Made by a program: the position numbers and the translations under genes
Origin: Channallabes apus
Taxonomy: Eukaryota; Chordata; Actinopteri; Siluriformes; Clariidae
Assembly (NCBI GenBank): GCA_030522415.1
Contig: CM060112.1
Coordinates: 400,001-464,000, forward strand
DNA: 64,000 bases
Direction of reading: 5' to 3'
Notes under the pieces: model-generated
The model's database searches: none
Seen by the model: the letters and a program-made list of their open reading frames with translations, nothing else
What the model was told of the DNA's origin: nothing
Shown: piece by piece, positions 32,895 to 44,717 of the stretch
Position numbering within the stretch: position 1 is the stretch's first letter
Layout: each line of letters opens with the position of its first letter

Positions 32895-35800
32895 ATTCAA
32901 TTCAATTCAATTCAATTCAGTTTTATTTGTATAGCGCTTTTAACAATTGACATTGTCTCAAAACAGCTTTACACAATCAAAAGAATTATTTAAGTTTGTA
33001 TGGAATGTGAATGTGTATGAATCAAAATGTTCAGATAGTCCCTGGTGAGCAAGCCCGAGGGCGACAGTGGCAAGGAAAAACTCCCTGAGATGGTAATAGG
33101 AAGAAACCTTGAGAGGAACCAGACTCGACAGGGAACCCATCCTCATCTGGGTGAAACAGATAGCAGGAAATGATCTGCATTTATACAGTGTTAAGTGTTA
33201 GGTTCAGCTATAATAGTTGATGTTAATTGATGTTATAATAGTTGATGTAAAATGGAGTCCAGTAATTATTCGAGACTCAGATAGACTTGTAGAAAGTTCC
33301 AGTCCTGAACTATCGAATTGTCAAGTCCTCAGAGAAACAGCTGACAACACCAGTCGAGGCCAGAACCATCTTCTAAGTAGATAGAATCATCCCCAGACAC
33401 CAGGCACATCCTAAAGAGACACACGGGGCATCCATGCGATGAGACCTCCAACCAGAAACCGGGCACCAGGATGGACCAGACAGGTCCGGAGGGCAGAGGG
33501 AGTCTGGATCACTGGCAGCTCAGGAACCACATGTGTAGCTCGACAGAGAGAGAGAGAGAAAGAGTGAAAGGGGGAGACAGGGGGAGAGAGGAAAGAGAAA
33601 GAGGGGGAGGAAGAGAAGAGGAGGAGAAATTGCAATTAGGTATGGTCACAGTCACAATGTCTAATGTGAATGTATATTTACTGTAGAGTGCAAGCAGGGA
33701 CTCCGGCAGGACTAACTATGACAGCATAACTAAAGGGAGAGCCAGAAGGAAACACAAACATGAGGGCTCCCTGAGATGTAAAGCAAACAATCACCTCACC
33801 GTCAACAAACCTGAGTGATCAAATGAGACTGAGGAAGACAGCATCTAAAACATACCAGTTCACCATGATACTCTACGTCCATGAGTCCCCCAGATCTGCT
33901 CCTTTACCTTATGGCAAATCTATTTATAAAAATGCTTGGCTAAATAAATAGGTTTTTAGCCTAGACTTAAACACTGAGACTGTGTCTGAGTCCCGAACAC
34001 TATTTGGAAGACTATTCCATAATTTTGGGGCTTTGTAATAAAAAGCTCTGCCCCCAGCTGTAGTTTTCATAATACGCGGTACTGATAAGCAGCCTGCATC
34101 CTTTGACCGAAGTAGGCGTGGCGGATCGTAAGACACTAGCAGTTCGCTCAGATACTGCGGGGCGAGACCATTTAATGCTTTATATGTCAAGAGTAGTATT
34201 TTAAAATCAATGCGAAATTTCACAGGGAGCCAATGCAGTGAAGATAGGATAGGGGTGATGTGCTCATATCTTCTGGTTCTAGTGAGGACTCTCGCTGCTG
34301 CATTCTGGACTAGCTGAAGCTTGTTTATGCACCTAACTGAACAACCAGACAGTAAGGCATTACAATAGTCCAACCTAGAAGTGATAAAAGCATGAACTAG
34401 TTTTTCTGCATCGTTTAGCGACAATATATTTCTTATTTTGGCGATATTTCTGAGGTGAAAGAATGCTATCCTGGTGATATTATCTACATGAGCTTCAAAT
34501 GAAAGGCTGGAATCTATAATCACGCCGAGGTCTTTTACTGTTGCACTTGACGGAACAGAAAGGCCATCTAAAGTTACGGTGTGATCTAAGATTTTACTTC
34601 TAGCTGTATGCGGTCCTATGACTAGAACTTCTGTCTTATCCGGATTAAGCAGAAGGAAGTTAATTAGCATCCAATTTCTTATGTCCTGCACACATTGCTC
34701 AACTTTATTAAGATGGTTTTTCTCATCAGGTTTTGTTGAGACGTATAGCTGTGTGTCGTCAGCATAACAATGAAAACTAATACCATGCTTACGGATTATG
34801 TTGCCCAGAGGAAGCATGTAAAGGGAAAAAAGCAGTGGGCCTAAAACTGAACCCTGCGGAACGCCAAACTCCACTAGAGAACATGCAGAATAATCACCAT
34901 TTAAGTCTACATACTGATAACGATCGGTCAAATAGGATCTGAGCCAGGAGAGGGCTGTACCCATAATTCCTACTACATTTTCTAATCTGTGAAGAAGAAT
35001 AGCATGATCAATAGTGTCAAAAGCTGCACTGAGGTCGAGTAATACAAGCATAGTTACACAACCCTGATCAGAGGCCAATAGGAGGTCATTTACTACTTTA
35101 ACGAGTGCTGTTTCTGTGCTGTGATGAGGCCTAAATCCTGACTGATACAGTTCATGTATGCCATTTCTATGTAGATATGAGCATAGCTGCTCCGCTACTA
35201 TCTTTTCCAGAATCTTAGAGATAAAGGGGAGGTTTGATATTGGCCTGTAATTGGACAGCTGACAGGGGTCGAGGTCAGGTTTCTTAATTATTGGTTTAAT
35301 AACTGCTACTTTAAAAGATTTTGGAACATAACCAATGCTGAGTGAGGAATTAATTATTCTCAACAGCGGTTCTGTTATTACTGGTACTATCTGTTTAAGA
35401 AAATGTGTCGGTATAGGATCTAATATACAGGTTGATGAATTTGCAGAAGAGATGAGTGAAATTAGTTCATTCTCTTCAAGAGGAGTAAAGTCTTCTAGGT
35501 TTGAATCTGACATGGCTAGGTTAACATCTGTATCAATTACACTGTTTGGTTTCAAAGTCTCAATTTTATGCCTAATATTTACAATTTTATTATTAAAAAA
35601 GTTCATGAAGTCCTCACTATTGCATGATGTTGTTGTGGAGATTTCTGTAGTGGTCTTATTTCTGGTTAATTTGGCTACGGTATTAAATAAAAATCTAGGA
35701 TTATTTTTATTTTCTTCTATAAGAGTGGAGAGATACGTTGATCTAGCTACACTAAGAGCTTTCCTATAGTTCAGGATGCTCTCTTTCCATGCTATTTGAA

Positions 35801-37282
35801 ATACCAATAATTTAGTTTGACGCCATTTACGCTCTAATTTCCGAGCAGTCTGTTTTAAAGTGCGCGTGTGATCGTTATACCAGGGAGCGAGTTTCTTATC
35901 TCTAATAATTTTTCTTTTAGCTGGAGCTACATTATCTAAGGTACAACGAAGTGTCGACTCTAAATATTCAGTCGCCTGATCAAGTTCTGTGGGGTCAGAC
36001 GGTGGCCTAATCAAAGTTGGTAACTGTGGGAGATTGCTGATAAAACTCTGTGTGGTAGTTGATGTGAATGTACGTTTAATACGGTAGCGCGGTGCTGTGC
36101 GTACATTATCACTGTGACACACTTGAATGGAGACAAGATAGTGATCTGAGATAATTTCAGACAGTGGAATTGTGAATACATTTCTTATACTTAATCCGAA
36201 GAATATTACTAAATCTAAAGTGTGACCTGCTTTATGAGTGGGTCCTACTACACACTGATTTACGCCTACGGAGTCCAGTATGGATATAAATGCTGTTCTC
36301 AGAGGGTCTTCTGGATTCTCAAAATGAATGTTAAAATCTCCAGCAATTAACACTTTGTCTACAGAAACGACCAGGTCTGAGATGAAATCCGCAAATTCAC
36401 TAAGAAATTCAGAATACGGCCCTGGAGGTCTGTAAATTATAATTAGTGGAATCGACTGAGCTGATTTAATATACTTAAGTATACTTATGTTACTATAAAG
36501 AATTTCAAATGAGTTAAATTTGTGTCCGTGTTTTTGTACGATAGACAGATTATCATTATGAATAACTGTGACGCCTCCTCCTCTACCAGTTAACCGAGGC
36601 TGGTGTATGTAGCTGTATCCAGGAGGACTAGCTTCATTTAGAGCTACATACTCGTCCTGTTTAACCCATGTTTCAGTTAAACAGAGTATATCAAACGCCT
36701 GATCTGTGATAATTTCATTAACAATAACTGCTTTTGATGCGAGAGATCTAATATTTAACAATCCTATCTTCAGATCAGAGGTGTGCCTCAGTATAGAGTC
36801 TCCTATAACCAGAGCTCTTTCAGGTTTCTCAGCGGGTGCAGCACTGAGGAGAGCAAACCTGTTGGACATGTGACGCGCAGAGGAGGTGTGCTCCGGTGGG
36901 CTAGCCTTAGCGTTAGCTTTGGCTGAACGAGTATGCCGCCGAGTCGTCACCCACTCACCCCGCTGTGAGGGCTCTAATGCCGGAGTCGGGGGCTGTTTAT
37001 CTCTGCCTGTGGCACCCAGACTGTCCGCTACAGGAATAACGCTGCTCTCGCACTCTCTAACCCTCTCTAAAGTCTGGATGCGCTCCTCTAACGCTGAAAT
37101 CTTCTCCGTCAGAGTGCTCACTAACACACACCTATCACAAATAAAGTTATCACTAATGACGGAGGAAGAATGTCTAAACATCCTGCACTCTACACACTGA
37201 ACAAGCTGAACGGTAGACATGATAACGTACCTCTGTGTCGGAATTTTTGTTGTTTGGAGATGAGGAAACTCGCCAAGAGGAA
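32895..37282 (-). mobile_element. L2-clade LINE (family A), near full length
   Basis: Minus strand, tail (TTGAA)n at 32895-32920. ATGTCTTA flanks both sides (32887-32894 and 37283-37290), a likely target duplication that fixes the 5' end at 37282, 62 bases before the start codon. The 3' UTR of about 1 kb is the reference for the copies at 1, 13507 and 42061. It lies inside the hAT element's 5' noncoding part. Confidence 0.9.
33924..37220 (-). CDS. L2 fused ORF1-ORF2 protein, 1098 residues
   Basis: Starts at a true ATG at 37220. Residues 9-31 hold a C4 zinc-binding pattern (Cys9, Cys12, Cys28, Cys31). A coiled coil follows (about 35-58), then a Ser/Pro/Lys linker and the start of the esterase domain, [11 protein letters not shown], up to residue 146. 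Here the frame jumps straight to ORF2: [13 protein letters not shown] at 149. The Asn block and Asp-His pair of the esterase are gone. The endonuclease is complete ([29 protein letters not shown]). The reverse transcriptase is complete too ([44 protein letters not shown] at residues 819-822). No stop or shift is visible. An internal deletion that joined two in-frame ORFs is the simplest reading; a natural one-ORF subfamily is the alternative. Confidence 0.9.
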   Translation of the reverse strand: MSTVQLVQCVECRMFRHSSSVISDNFICDRCVLVSTLTEKISALEERIQTLERVRECESSVIPVADSLGATGRDKQPPTPALEPSQRGEWVTTRRHTRSAKANAKASPPEHTSSARHMSNRFALLSAAPAEKPERALVIGDSILRHTSDLKIGLLNIRSLASKAVIVNEIITDQAFDILCLTETWVKQDEYVALNEASPPGYSYIHQPRLTGRGGGVTVIHNDNLSIVQKHGHKFNSFEILYSNISILKYIKSAQSIPLIIIYRPPGPYSEFLSEFADFISDLVVSVDKVLIAGDFNIHFENPEDPLRTAFISILDSVGVNQCVVGPTHKAGHTLDLVIFFGLSIRNVFTIPLSEIISDHYLVSIQVCHSDNVRTAPRYRIKRTFTSTTTQSFISNLPQLPTLIRPPSDPTELDQATEYLESTLRCTLDNVAPAKRKIIRDKKLAPWYNDHTRTLKQTARKLERKWRQTKLLVFQIAWKESILNYRKALSVARSTYLSTLIEENKNNPRFLFNTVAKLTRNKTTTEISTTTSCNSEDFMNFFNNKIVNIRHKIETLKPNSVIDTDVNLAMSDSNLEDFTPLEENELISLISSANSSTCILDPIPTHFLKQIVPVITEPLLRIINSSLSIGYVPKSFKVAVIKPIIKKPDLDPCQLSNYRPISNLPFISKILEKIVAEQLCSYLHRNGIHELYQSGFRPHHSTETALVKVVNDLLLASDQGCVTMLVLLDLSAAFDTIDHAILLHRLENVVGIMGTALSWLRSYLTDRYQYVDLNGDYSACSLVEFGVPQGSVLGPLLFSLYMLPLGNIIRKHGISFHCYADDTQLYVSTKPDEKNHLNKVEQCVQDIRNWMLINFLLLNPDKTEVLVIGPHTARSKILDHTVTLDGLSVPSSATVKDLGVIIDSSLSFEAHVDNITRIAFFHLRNIAKIRNILSLNDAEKLVHAFITSRLDYCNALLSGCSVRCINKLQLVQNAAARVLTRTRRYEHITPILSSLHWLPVKFRIDFKILLLTYKALNGLAPQYLSELLVSYDPPRLLRSKDAGCLSVPRIMKTTAGGRAFYYKAPKLWNSLPNSVRDSDTVSVFKSRLKTYLFSQAFL

Positions 37283-37554
37283 ATGTCTTAAGTATACATC
37301 AGCGCTACAGAGGTTCGAGTTCAGTCCCATGCGGATTTGCAGGTGAAGTGGTACGACGAACTGCTGAACTCTGTATTGTTTGCTGGTGATAAAAACCATT
37401 TTTGTTTATACAAATCATTCTTTAAATGATAGAAAAAAAACATATTATAGTGTTCTTGACTTTGCTCCTTGTTTCAGCATTGTAAAGTTAGTTCGTTCAT
37501 TTAATTAAAGTAGCTCGTGGAAGGAGAAACTAGCCAGCTAGCAAGCTGTGCATA

Positions 37555-40085
37555 ATGGCAGACGGTGCTAATATTGTTGACCTGCTTTTGGCAAAACCAT
37601 TTAGTAGTCTTCCTTACGAGGAGAGACTCAGAATTAAAGGGTAGGGCAGACCAATGCCCAAGATTGATCTGGTGCAAAAATCAGGAAAAAAATAACAGGT
37701 CTTTTCAGCTCTCCTGGTATGACAAGGTGAACTGGCTGACTGGAAATGCTGTGACAAAGAAAATGTACTGTTGGCCATGCCTCTTGATGAAATCTTCTCA
37801 GGGAGTGGAATGTGTTTGGTCAAACTTGGGCTTTGGGGATCTGGGTAACAGGGCATACAAAAGTCATGAAAAGTGCAAAGAACATGGACGTTCATGTGCA
37901 AGGTTAAGTTGGCTGGGCAGACTCAGTTTTGAACATGCAATCAGCGAAGGACTTCGCATTCAGGTGGCAAAACATAATGAAACAGTAAAAAAAAAAACAG
38001 GGCCTTCCTAAACCGTCTAATTGATGTGACTTCCTTGCTTGGCCGTCAGGAGCTGGCATTCAGGGGGCATGATGAGAGTAGTGAATCAGCAAATAAGGGG
38101 AATTACAGGGAATTTACAGAAACATTAGCTAAATATGACTCTGTCTTGGCCACACAATTTCAGTCATCAGCTGTGTTTTCTGGGATGTCCCACTCAATCC
38201 AAAATGACTTGATCTCTGCTCTCGCAGCCACTGTTTCTTATCATATAAAAGGTGAAATTCAGACTGCTCCTTTTTTTGCATGGCAGGTGGATGAAGCAAC
38301 TGACATATCTTGCCATGCCCAACTGTCTGTCTATGTGGATAGTGCAGGTAAAATTCAAGAGTGCTTCATTGGATTTTTGGATGTGTCAGGGAGTCGAGAT
38401 TCTCAGTCTGTGTTTGAAGATTTAAACGAGAACATGCAGGGCTATAGTTTTAGAGAAAAACTTGTGGCACAAACCTACGATGGGGCTGCTGTCTTTGCTT
38501 CATCTCTCAATGGCCTACAGGCCAAAGTTAAAGTAATAGCCCCTAGTGCAGTGTTTGTGCATTGCTATGCATACAGACCGAACCTCGTGTTGTCCCAGGG
38601 TGCTAAATGCTTGCCTGAGTCAAGAATATTTTTTGCATCTCTCTCTAGGTTCACAACATTTTTTTCAAAGTCCACAAAAAGGATGTCTTTTCTTGAGTCT
38701 GCAGGGTATTCAAGATTGCCCAGAAATGCTCCTACTGAAAGGAATTTCACATCACGGCTAGTGAGCACTGTGGCAAACAATTATGATGGCCTCCTGCAGA
38801 CATTTGACAAGATTACCCAGGATGAGAGCATGGATGATGACACATTAGCTGCTGCCAAAGGCTTCATAATGAAACTGGAGGATTTTGAGTTTGTGTTCAT
38901 GTTGTACACATACAGTATGAACAAATATTCTCTGAGACAGATGTTGTTTTTGATATTGTCCAGCTATGGATGTTCTTTACTGCAAAAAAAAAAGCATTGG
39001 GTCTCTCCTTGCTTTTTCAAGGAGAAGAGGTCAGAGGAGGCTTATCAAGCAGTTTATTCAAAAGCAGCAAATCTCACATCAGACCCTTGAGATGAACCTA
39101 TTAGAAAGCGCCGTCTGTCACAATTACAGGATCCCCAGGACCACTACAGAAATTTGTACATGGCCATCCTAGACAATCTCATGGAGCAGATTTCTCAGGG
39201 TTTTTCAAATTTGGAAAGCAATTATTCATTCATTCATTCATTTTCTATACCGCTTAATCCTGTGTTCAGGGTCGCAGGGGACCTGGAGCCTATCCCAGAA
39301 GACTTCGGGCACTAGGCAGGGTACACCCTGGACAGGGTGCCAATCCATCGCAGGGCACACACACATACACACACTCACACACTACGGGCAATTTAGGAAC
39401 GCCAGTCAGCCTAACCTGCATATCTTTGGACTGTGGGAGGAAACCGGAGTACCCGGAGGAAACCCACCAAGCACGGGGAGAACATGCAAACTCCATGCAC
39501 ACAGAGACAGGAATCGAGCCTGGCCGGGGAATCGAACCCAGACCCTGGAGGTGCAAGGCGACAGTGCTAACCACTACACCACCGTGCCGCCGGAAAACAA
39601 TTAGCTTCTTAGAATTAGTCAATCCAGGGAAATTTAAAGAAATGAGACAAGTGTTTCCAGAGGAGGCATTTGAAAGTGTGCTGAAAAATTATGGCTTTTT
39701 CTTTGACTCAGGGAGACTGAGATCTGAACTTCAAGTAGTATATTCCGATCATGACCTACAGGGGAGCAGGGGTAAGCTGTGTGATTTCTTGGGTTTTTTT
39801 AAAGACATGGAGTTGGATAGTGCAATGCCTCAGTTATACAAGCTGTTGTCGTTAGTGGCAACAATTGGCGCTACATCAGCAGGTGTAGAGAGGAGCTTCT
39901 CCTGATTAAAACGGGTCAAGTCTTACAACCGCAACATGATGGGCCAAGATCATTTGAGCAACCTTGCTCTCCTGGCCATTGAGAGGAAACTGGATAAGTC
40001 CCTGGAACTGACGGCCAATTGGTACGACAGGGTCACAGACCATTTTCTGCAAAAGGAACGGAGGGCAGAATTTACATACAAATAA
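37555..40085 (+). pseudogene. hAT-superfamily transposase (TTF zinc finger, DUF4371, dimerisation), decayed
   Basis: ATG at 37555 (MADGANIVDLLLAKPFSSLP) starts the frame, which shifts near 37640 and again near 37990, both beside or within A-rich tracts. Next comes a TTF-type zinc finger (SFQLSWYDKVNWLTG, CWPC), then a DUF4371/ribonuclease-H-like region at 38026-39090 with WQVDEATDIS and TYDGAAVF. The motif HCYAYRPNLVL replaces the usual HCxAHRLNLV, losing a His. A SINE interrupts it at 39225. The C-terminal dimerisation part (LLSLVATIGATSAGVERSFS) is followed by an in-frame TGA at 39915 and then KSYNRNMM to LLAIERKL. The enzyme would cut and paste with 8-base duplications. Dead. Confidence 0.88.
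39225..39591 (-). repeat. tRNA-headed SINE, longest copy in the window
   Basis: On the minus strand: head GGTGTAGTGGTTAGCAC and GGGTTCGATTCCCC (A- and B-box-like), a body with CGGAGTACCCGGAGG, then the block seen in the shorter copies, then an (AATG)n tail. The target duplication GGAAARCAATTA lies at 39213-39224 and 39592-39603 with one mismatch. Confidence 0.88.
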
Positions 40086-40257
40086 CAATGAATTTTATGA
40101 TGAAGGCCTAATATGAGCTTCCCCTGTTTCAAAAGCTAGCAGCCGCCACTGGTTGTGATCACTATGCCTGGTTATATTCACTGCATACTTTACTATGATA
40201 CAAGATGGTATCAAAACTTTTTGAGACTAGTTTTGTAACATGCCAACAGATAGCAAG

Positions 40258-40419
40258 CCCTCGGGCTTGCTCACCAGGGACTATCTGAACATTTTGATTC
40301 ATACACATTCACATTCCATACAAACTTAAATAATTCTTTTGATTGTGTAAAGCTGTTTTGAGACAATGTCAATTGTTAAAAGCGCTATACAAATAAAACT
40401 GAATTGAATTGAATTGAAT
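40258..40419 (+). mobile_element. L2 family A tail fragment
   Basis: Last 160 bases of the 3' UTR with four TTGAA units. Flanks ATAGCAAG and ATAGCAG may be a short duplication. Confidence 0.85.
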
Positions 40420-40694
40420 AGCAGCACAAGCATTACGACGTCTGCTATTTCATCATAAACAGCGAACGTGAAATTCTGCATGGAATAGGGAAAATCTACC
40501 ACAGAGACGTTTAACATGATTCTGCAAGTTTATGGCAATGCTGCAACAAGTTGTTCAAGGTGTTTTGAGTGGCATGTGCTCTTCAAGAGCGAAAGAATAA
40601 CACTGTCAGTTATATCAGCCCCAGAGTTCTGAAGGCCTGTTCTTACCAGCCATGTCGATTTGACAGCACCTGTTTAACCTCAGGCTAACTCAGG

Positions 40695-43065
40695 CGACTG
40701 AATATTTAGAGTCGACACTTCGTTGTACCTTAGATAATGTAGCTCCAGCTAAAAGAAAAATTATTAGAGATAAGAAACTCGCTCCCTGGTATAACGATCA
40801 CATGCGCACTTTAAAACAGACCGCTCGGAAATTAGAGCGTAAATGGCGTCAAACTAAATTGTTAGTATTTCAAATAGCATGGAAAGAGAGCATCCTGAAC
40901 TATAGGTAAGCTCTTAGTGTAGCTAGATCAACGTATCTCTGCACTCTTATAGAAGAAAATAAAAATAATCCTAGATTTTTATTTAATACCGTAGCCAAAT
41001 TAACCAGAAATAAGACCACTACAGAAATCTCCAAAACAACATCATGCAATAGTGAGGACTTCATGAACTTTTTTAATAATAAAATTGTAAATATCAGGCA
41101 TAAAATTCAGGCTTTGAAACCGAACAATGTAATTGATACAGATGTTAACCTAGCCATGTCAGATTCAAACCTAGAATACTTTACTCCCCTCGAAGAGAAT
41201 GAACTAATTTCACTCATCTCTTCTGCAAATTCATCAACCTGTATATTAGATCCTATACCGACACATTTTCTTAAACAGATAGTACCAGTAATAACAGAAC
41301 CGCTGTTGAGAATAATTAATTCCTCACTCAGCATTGGTTATGTTCCAAAATCTTTTAAATTAGCAGTTATCAAACCAATAATTAAGAAACCTGACCTCGA
41401 CCCCTGTCAGCTGTAACTTTAGATGGCCTTTCTGTTCCATCAAGTGCAACAGTAAAAGACCTCGGTGTGATTATAGATCCCAGCCTTTCATTTGAAGCTC
41501 ATGTAGATAATATCACTAGGATAGCATTCTTTCACCTCAGAAATATTGCCAAGATAAGAAATATATTGTCGCTAAACGATGCAGAAAAACTAGTTCATGC
41601 TTTTATCACTTCTAGGTTGGACTATTGTAATGCCTTACTGTCTGGTTGTTCTGTTAGGTGCATAAACAAGCTTCAGCTAGTCCAGAATGCAGCAGCGAGA
41701 GTCCTCACTAGAACCAGAAGATATGAGCACATCACCCCTATCCTATCTTCACTACATTGGCTCCCTGTGAAATTTCGCATTGATTTTAAAATACTACTCT
41801 TGACATATAAAGCATTAAATGGTCTCGCGCCGCAGTATCTGACCGAACTGCTAGTGTCTTACGATCCGCCACGCCTACTTCGGTCAAAGGATGCAGGCTG
41901 CTTGTCAGTACCGCGTATTATGAAAACTACAGCTGGGGGCAGAGATTTTTCTTACAAAGCCCCAAAATTATGGAATAGTCTTCCAAATAGTGTTCGGGAC
42001 TCAGTCTCAGTGTTTAAGTCTAGGCTAAAAACCTATTTATTTAGCCAAGCATTTTTATAAATAGATTTGCCATAAGGTAAAGGAGCAGATCTGGGGGACT
42101 CATGGACGTAGAGTATTATGGTGAACTGGTATGTTTAGATGCTGTCTTCCTCACTCTCATTTGATCACTCAGGTTTGTTGACGGTGAGGTGATTGTTTGC
42201 TTTACATCTCAGTTCCCCCTCATGTTTGTGTTTCCTTCTGGCTCTCCCTTTTAGTTATGCTGTCATAGTTAGTCCTGCCGGAGTCCCTGCTTGCACTCTA
42301 CAGTAAATATACATTCACATTATACATTGTGACTGTGACCATACCTAACTGCCATCTCTCCTCTTCTTCTCTTTCTCCCCCTCTTTCTCTTTCCTCTCTC
42401 CCCCTGTCTCCCCCTTTCACTCTTTCTCTCTCTCTCTCTGTCGAGCTACACATGTGGTTCCTGAGCTGCCAGTGATCCAGACTCCCTCTGCCCTCCGGAC
42501 CTGTCTGATCCATCCTGGTGCGCCGTTTCTGGTTGGAGGTCTCGTCGCATGGATGCCCCGTGTGTCTCCTTAGTATGCGTCTGGTGTCTGGGGATGATTC
42601 TATCTACTTAGAAGGTGGTCCTGGCCTCGACGGGTGTTGTCAGCTGTTTCTTTGAGGACTTGACAATTCGATAGTTCAGGACTGGAACTTTCTACAAGTC
42701 TATCTGAGTCTCCAATAACTACTGGACTCCATTTTAACATCAATTAACATCACCTATTATAGCTGAACCTAACACTTAACACTGTATAAATGCAGATAAT
42801 TCCCTGCTATCTGTTTCACCCAGATGAGGATGGGTTCCCTGTTGAGTCTGGTTCCTCTCAAGGTTTCTTCCTATTACCATCTCAGGGAGTTTTTCCTTGC
42901 CACTGTAGCCCTCGGGCTTGCTCACCAGGGACTATCTGAACATATTGATTCATACACATTCATATTCCATACAAACTTAAATAATTCTTTTGATTGTGTA
43001 AAGCTGTTTTGAGACAATGTCAATTGTTAAAAGCGCTATACAAATAAAACTGAATTGAATTGAAT
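40695..43065 (+). mobile_element. L2 family A, 5'-truncated with internal deletion
   Basis: The exact 9-base duplication TAACTCAGG lies at 40686-40694 and 43066-43074. The copy lacks about 690 bases at 41414/41415, joining CTGTCAGCTG to TAACTTTAG. The 3' UTR and (TTGAA)n tail are complete. Confidence 0.92.
40697..42060 (+). pseudogene. L2 ORF2 fragment lacking the catalytic core
   Basis: Starts at [15 protein letters not shown] in the linker after the endonuclease. A nonsense codon TAA at 40907 replaces Lys of YRKALS. The frame continues through [15 protein letters not shown] to [10 protein letters not shown] at about 41414. The deletion then removes the whole NYRP-to-YADD catalytic region and changes frame. 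The remainder, [10 protein letters not shown] to [13 protein letters not shown], is open to 42060. Confidence 0.9.
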
Positions 43066-43297
43066 TAACTCAGGAGAAGGTTCCCACTCTATTGACGACA
43101 TCCTACGTTGTTCCAAAAATCATCTCCATCCACCCTAAAAGACTTTAAGATGCCCTTACATCCCATATGATGAAAGTTTTGGAGAGGATGATGCTGGCTC
43201 ATCTGAGACCTCCGGTTAGCACATTCCTAGACCCATTGCAATTTGCCTACCACCTCAGGTCGGTGTGGACAAATTGAAGAGAAACAATATGGATTCC

Positions 43298-43465
43298 GTT
43301 CCCAAATTAACCATAGTGTGTGTGTGTATGTGTGTGTGCTCTGCGATGGATTGGCACGCTGTCCAGGGTGTACCCTGCCTCGTGCCCAGAGTCTCCTGGG
43401 ATATGCTCCAGGTCCCGCGACCCTAAATACAGGATAAAGCGGTATAGAAGATGAATGAATGAATG
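43298..43465 (+). repeat. SINE (AATG tail family), 5'-truncated
   Basis: Exact 15-base duplication AACAATATGGATTCC at 43283-43297 and 43466-43480. Begins GTTCCCAAATTAACC and ends in AATG units. Confidence 0.92.
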
Positions 43466-43730
43466 AACAATATGGATTCCACTCTGGTCGAGAAACAGCG
43501 GAGCAGCTTTTTACTTTTGCAGGAATCCTGGAGGGGTCTTGGGAATATGCCCATCCAATCTACATGTGTTTTTATGGATTTGGAGAAGGCATATGATCAG
43601 GTCCCCTGGGATTTTCTGTGGGAGGTACTGCAGGAGTATGGGGTGAGGGGGTCATTTCTCAGGGCTATTCAATCCCTTTAGACCCAAAGTGAGAGCTGTC
43701 TTCGGATTGTTGGCAGTAAGTCCAAATGGG

Positions 43731-43930
43731 CCAGGGGTAGCTCAGTGGTTAAGGCATTGGACTACGGTTGGACTACGGTTTGAAAGATCCCAGGTTCAAA
43801 CCCCACAACCACCAAGTTGCCATTGTTGGGCCCTTGAGCAAGGCCCTTAACCCTCAACTGCTCAGATGTGTAATGAGAGAAAAATGTAAGTCGCTCTGGA
43901 TAAGAGCGTTTGCCAAATGCCTAAATGTAA
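43731..43930 (+). repeat. tRNA-derived SINE with TAAGTCGCTCTG body
   Basis: Near-identical to 20720-20911, with a short internal duplication of GGACTACGGTT. GTAAGTC on both sides (about 43716 and 43927) suggests the target duplication in the LINE. Confidence 0.85.
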
Positions 43931-44071
43931 GTCAGACTTCCTATGGCTGTGCTCTGTCACCAATCCTGTTTGTGATTTTCATGACCAGGATATCAAGGCA
44001 CAACCATGGACGAGAGGGTATCCAATTGGTGGGCTAGGGAGCGAGTCGTTATCCCAAGTGAAGGAGTTTAA

Positions 44072-44655
44072 GTTGTAGCACAGCCACATTAAGCACTGTT
44101 ATAGGGTGAAAGTAAGCCGTCACAATGATAAAATAAGCTGCAGCGCCTTATTGATCGTGCCCGGGAGGGTTTGAATTGCCTACCGACGGTGGTGCACTGG
44201 TTCCCACTCAAGCTCTCACCAGAGTCAACAGCCAGACATTTTACGCACATACTGCTTTAATTTGTATATATTTTTTAAATATTGTTTTCTTTGTTTGTTT
44301 TGATGCACGTTTTGTTTAGTTTTTTTGTATAATACACTTTGGTTTATTGTGAATTGATCATTGTGGTGTCTTTCTTGTTCATGGGTTTTAAAGCATCTCC
44401 GACACCAAGATTTTGTGAGATTCACCAAGATTCACCAAGTCTCTAGTTTCAGGAAACTCAGTTTATTTAAATAATCTGATCGTTACAAAGTATCTCCGGG
44501 TCTTGTTTATGAGTGATGGAATATTGGAACGTGAGTTTGGCCGGAGAATCGGAGCAGTGGGGGGGGGGCGGTATTGCAATTGCTTTACTCCATTGTTGTG
44601 ACGAAAAGAGAGTTGAGCCAGAAGGCAAGACTCTAAATCTAACGGTCGATCTTTG
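44072..44655. other. Unassigned segment inside the decayed LINE
   Basis: Separates two LINE coding traces. Starts with GTTGTAGCACAGCCACAT, also seen at 21965. No coding signal; AT-rich middle. Confidence 0.4.
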
Positions 44656-44717
44656 TTTCCACTCACACCTATGATCATGAGCGTTGGGTCATGACCGAAA
44701 GGACAAGATGGCATATA

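Larger units (their letters stand above)
32469..40151 (+). mobile_element. hAT transposon with nested L2 and SINE
   Basis: Exact 8-base target duplication GTTGTGAT at 32461-32468 and 40152-40159. Ends are CAGTGGCGGCTGCT and its complement AGCAGCCGCCACTG. Removing the L2 (32895-37282) and the SINE (39225-39591) leaves about 2.9 kb with one decayed hAT transposase. The noncoding left part (32469-32886) has no other signal. Confidence 0.92.
40560..43264 (+). pseudogene. Rex1-like LINE reverse transcriptase remnant, split
   Basis: Before the L2 insertion it reads SYISPRVLKAC (near 40610). After it come EKVPTL, SYVVPKI, then HMMKVLERMMLAHLRPPVS and [11 protein letters not shown] (43075-43262). 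These are the palm-side blocks of a Rex1-type enzyme. Many changes; no catalytic FADD left. The L2 at 40695-43065 lies in the middle. Confidence 0.6.
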
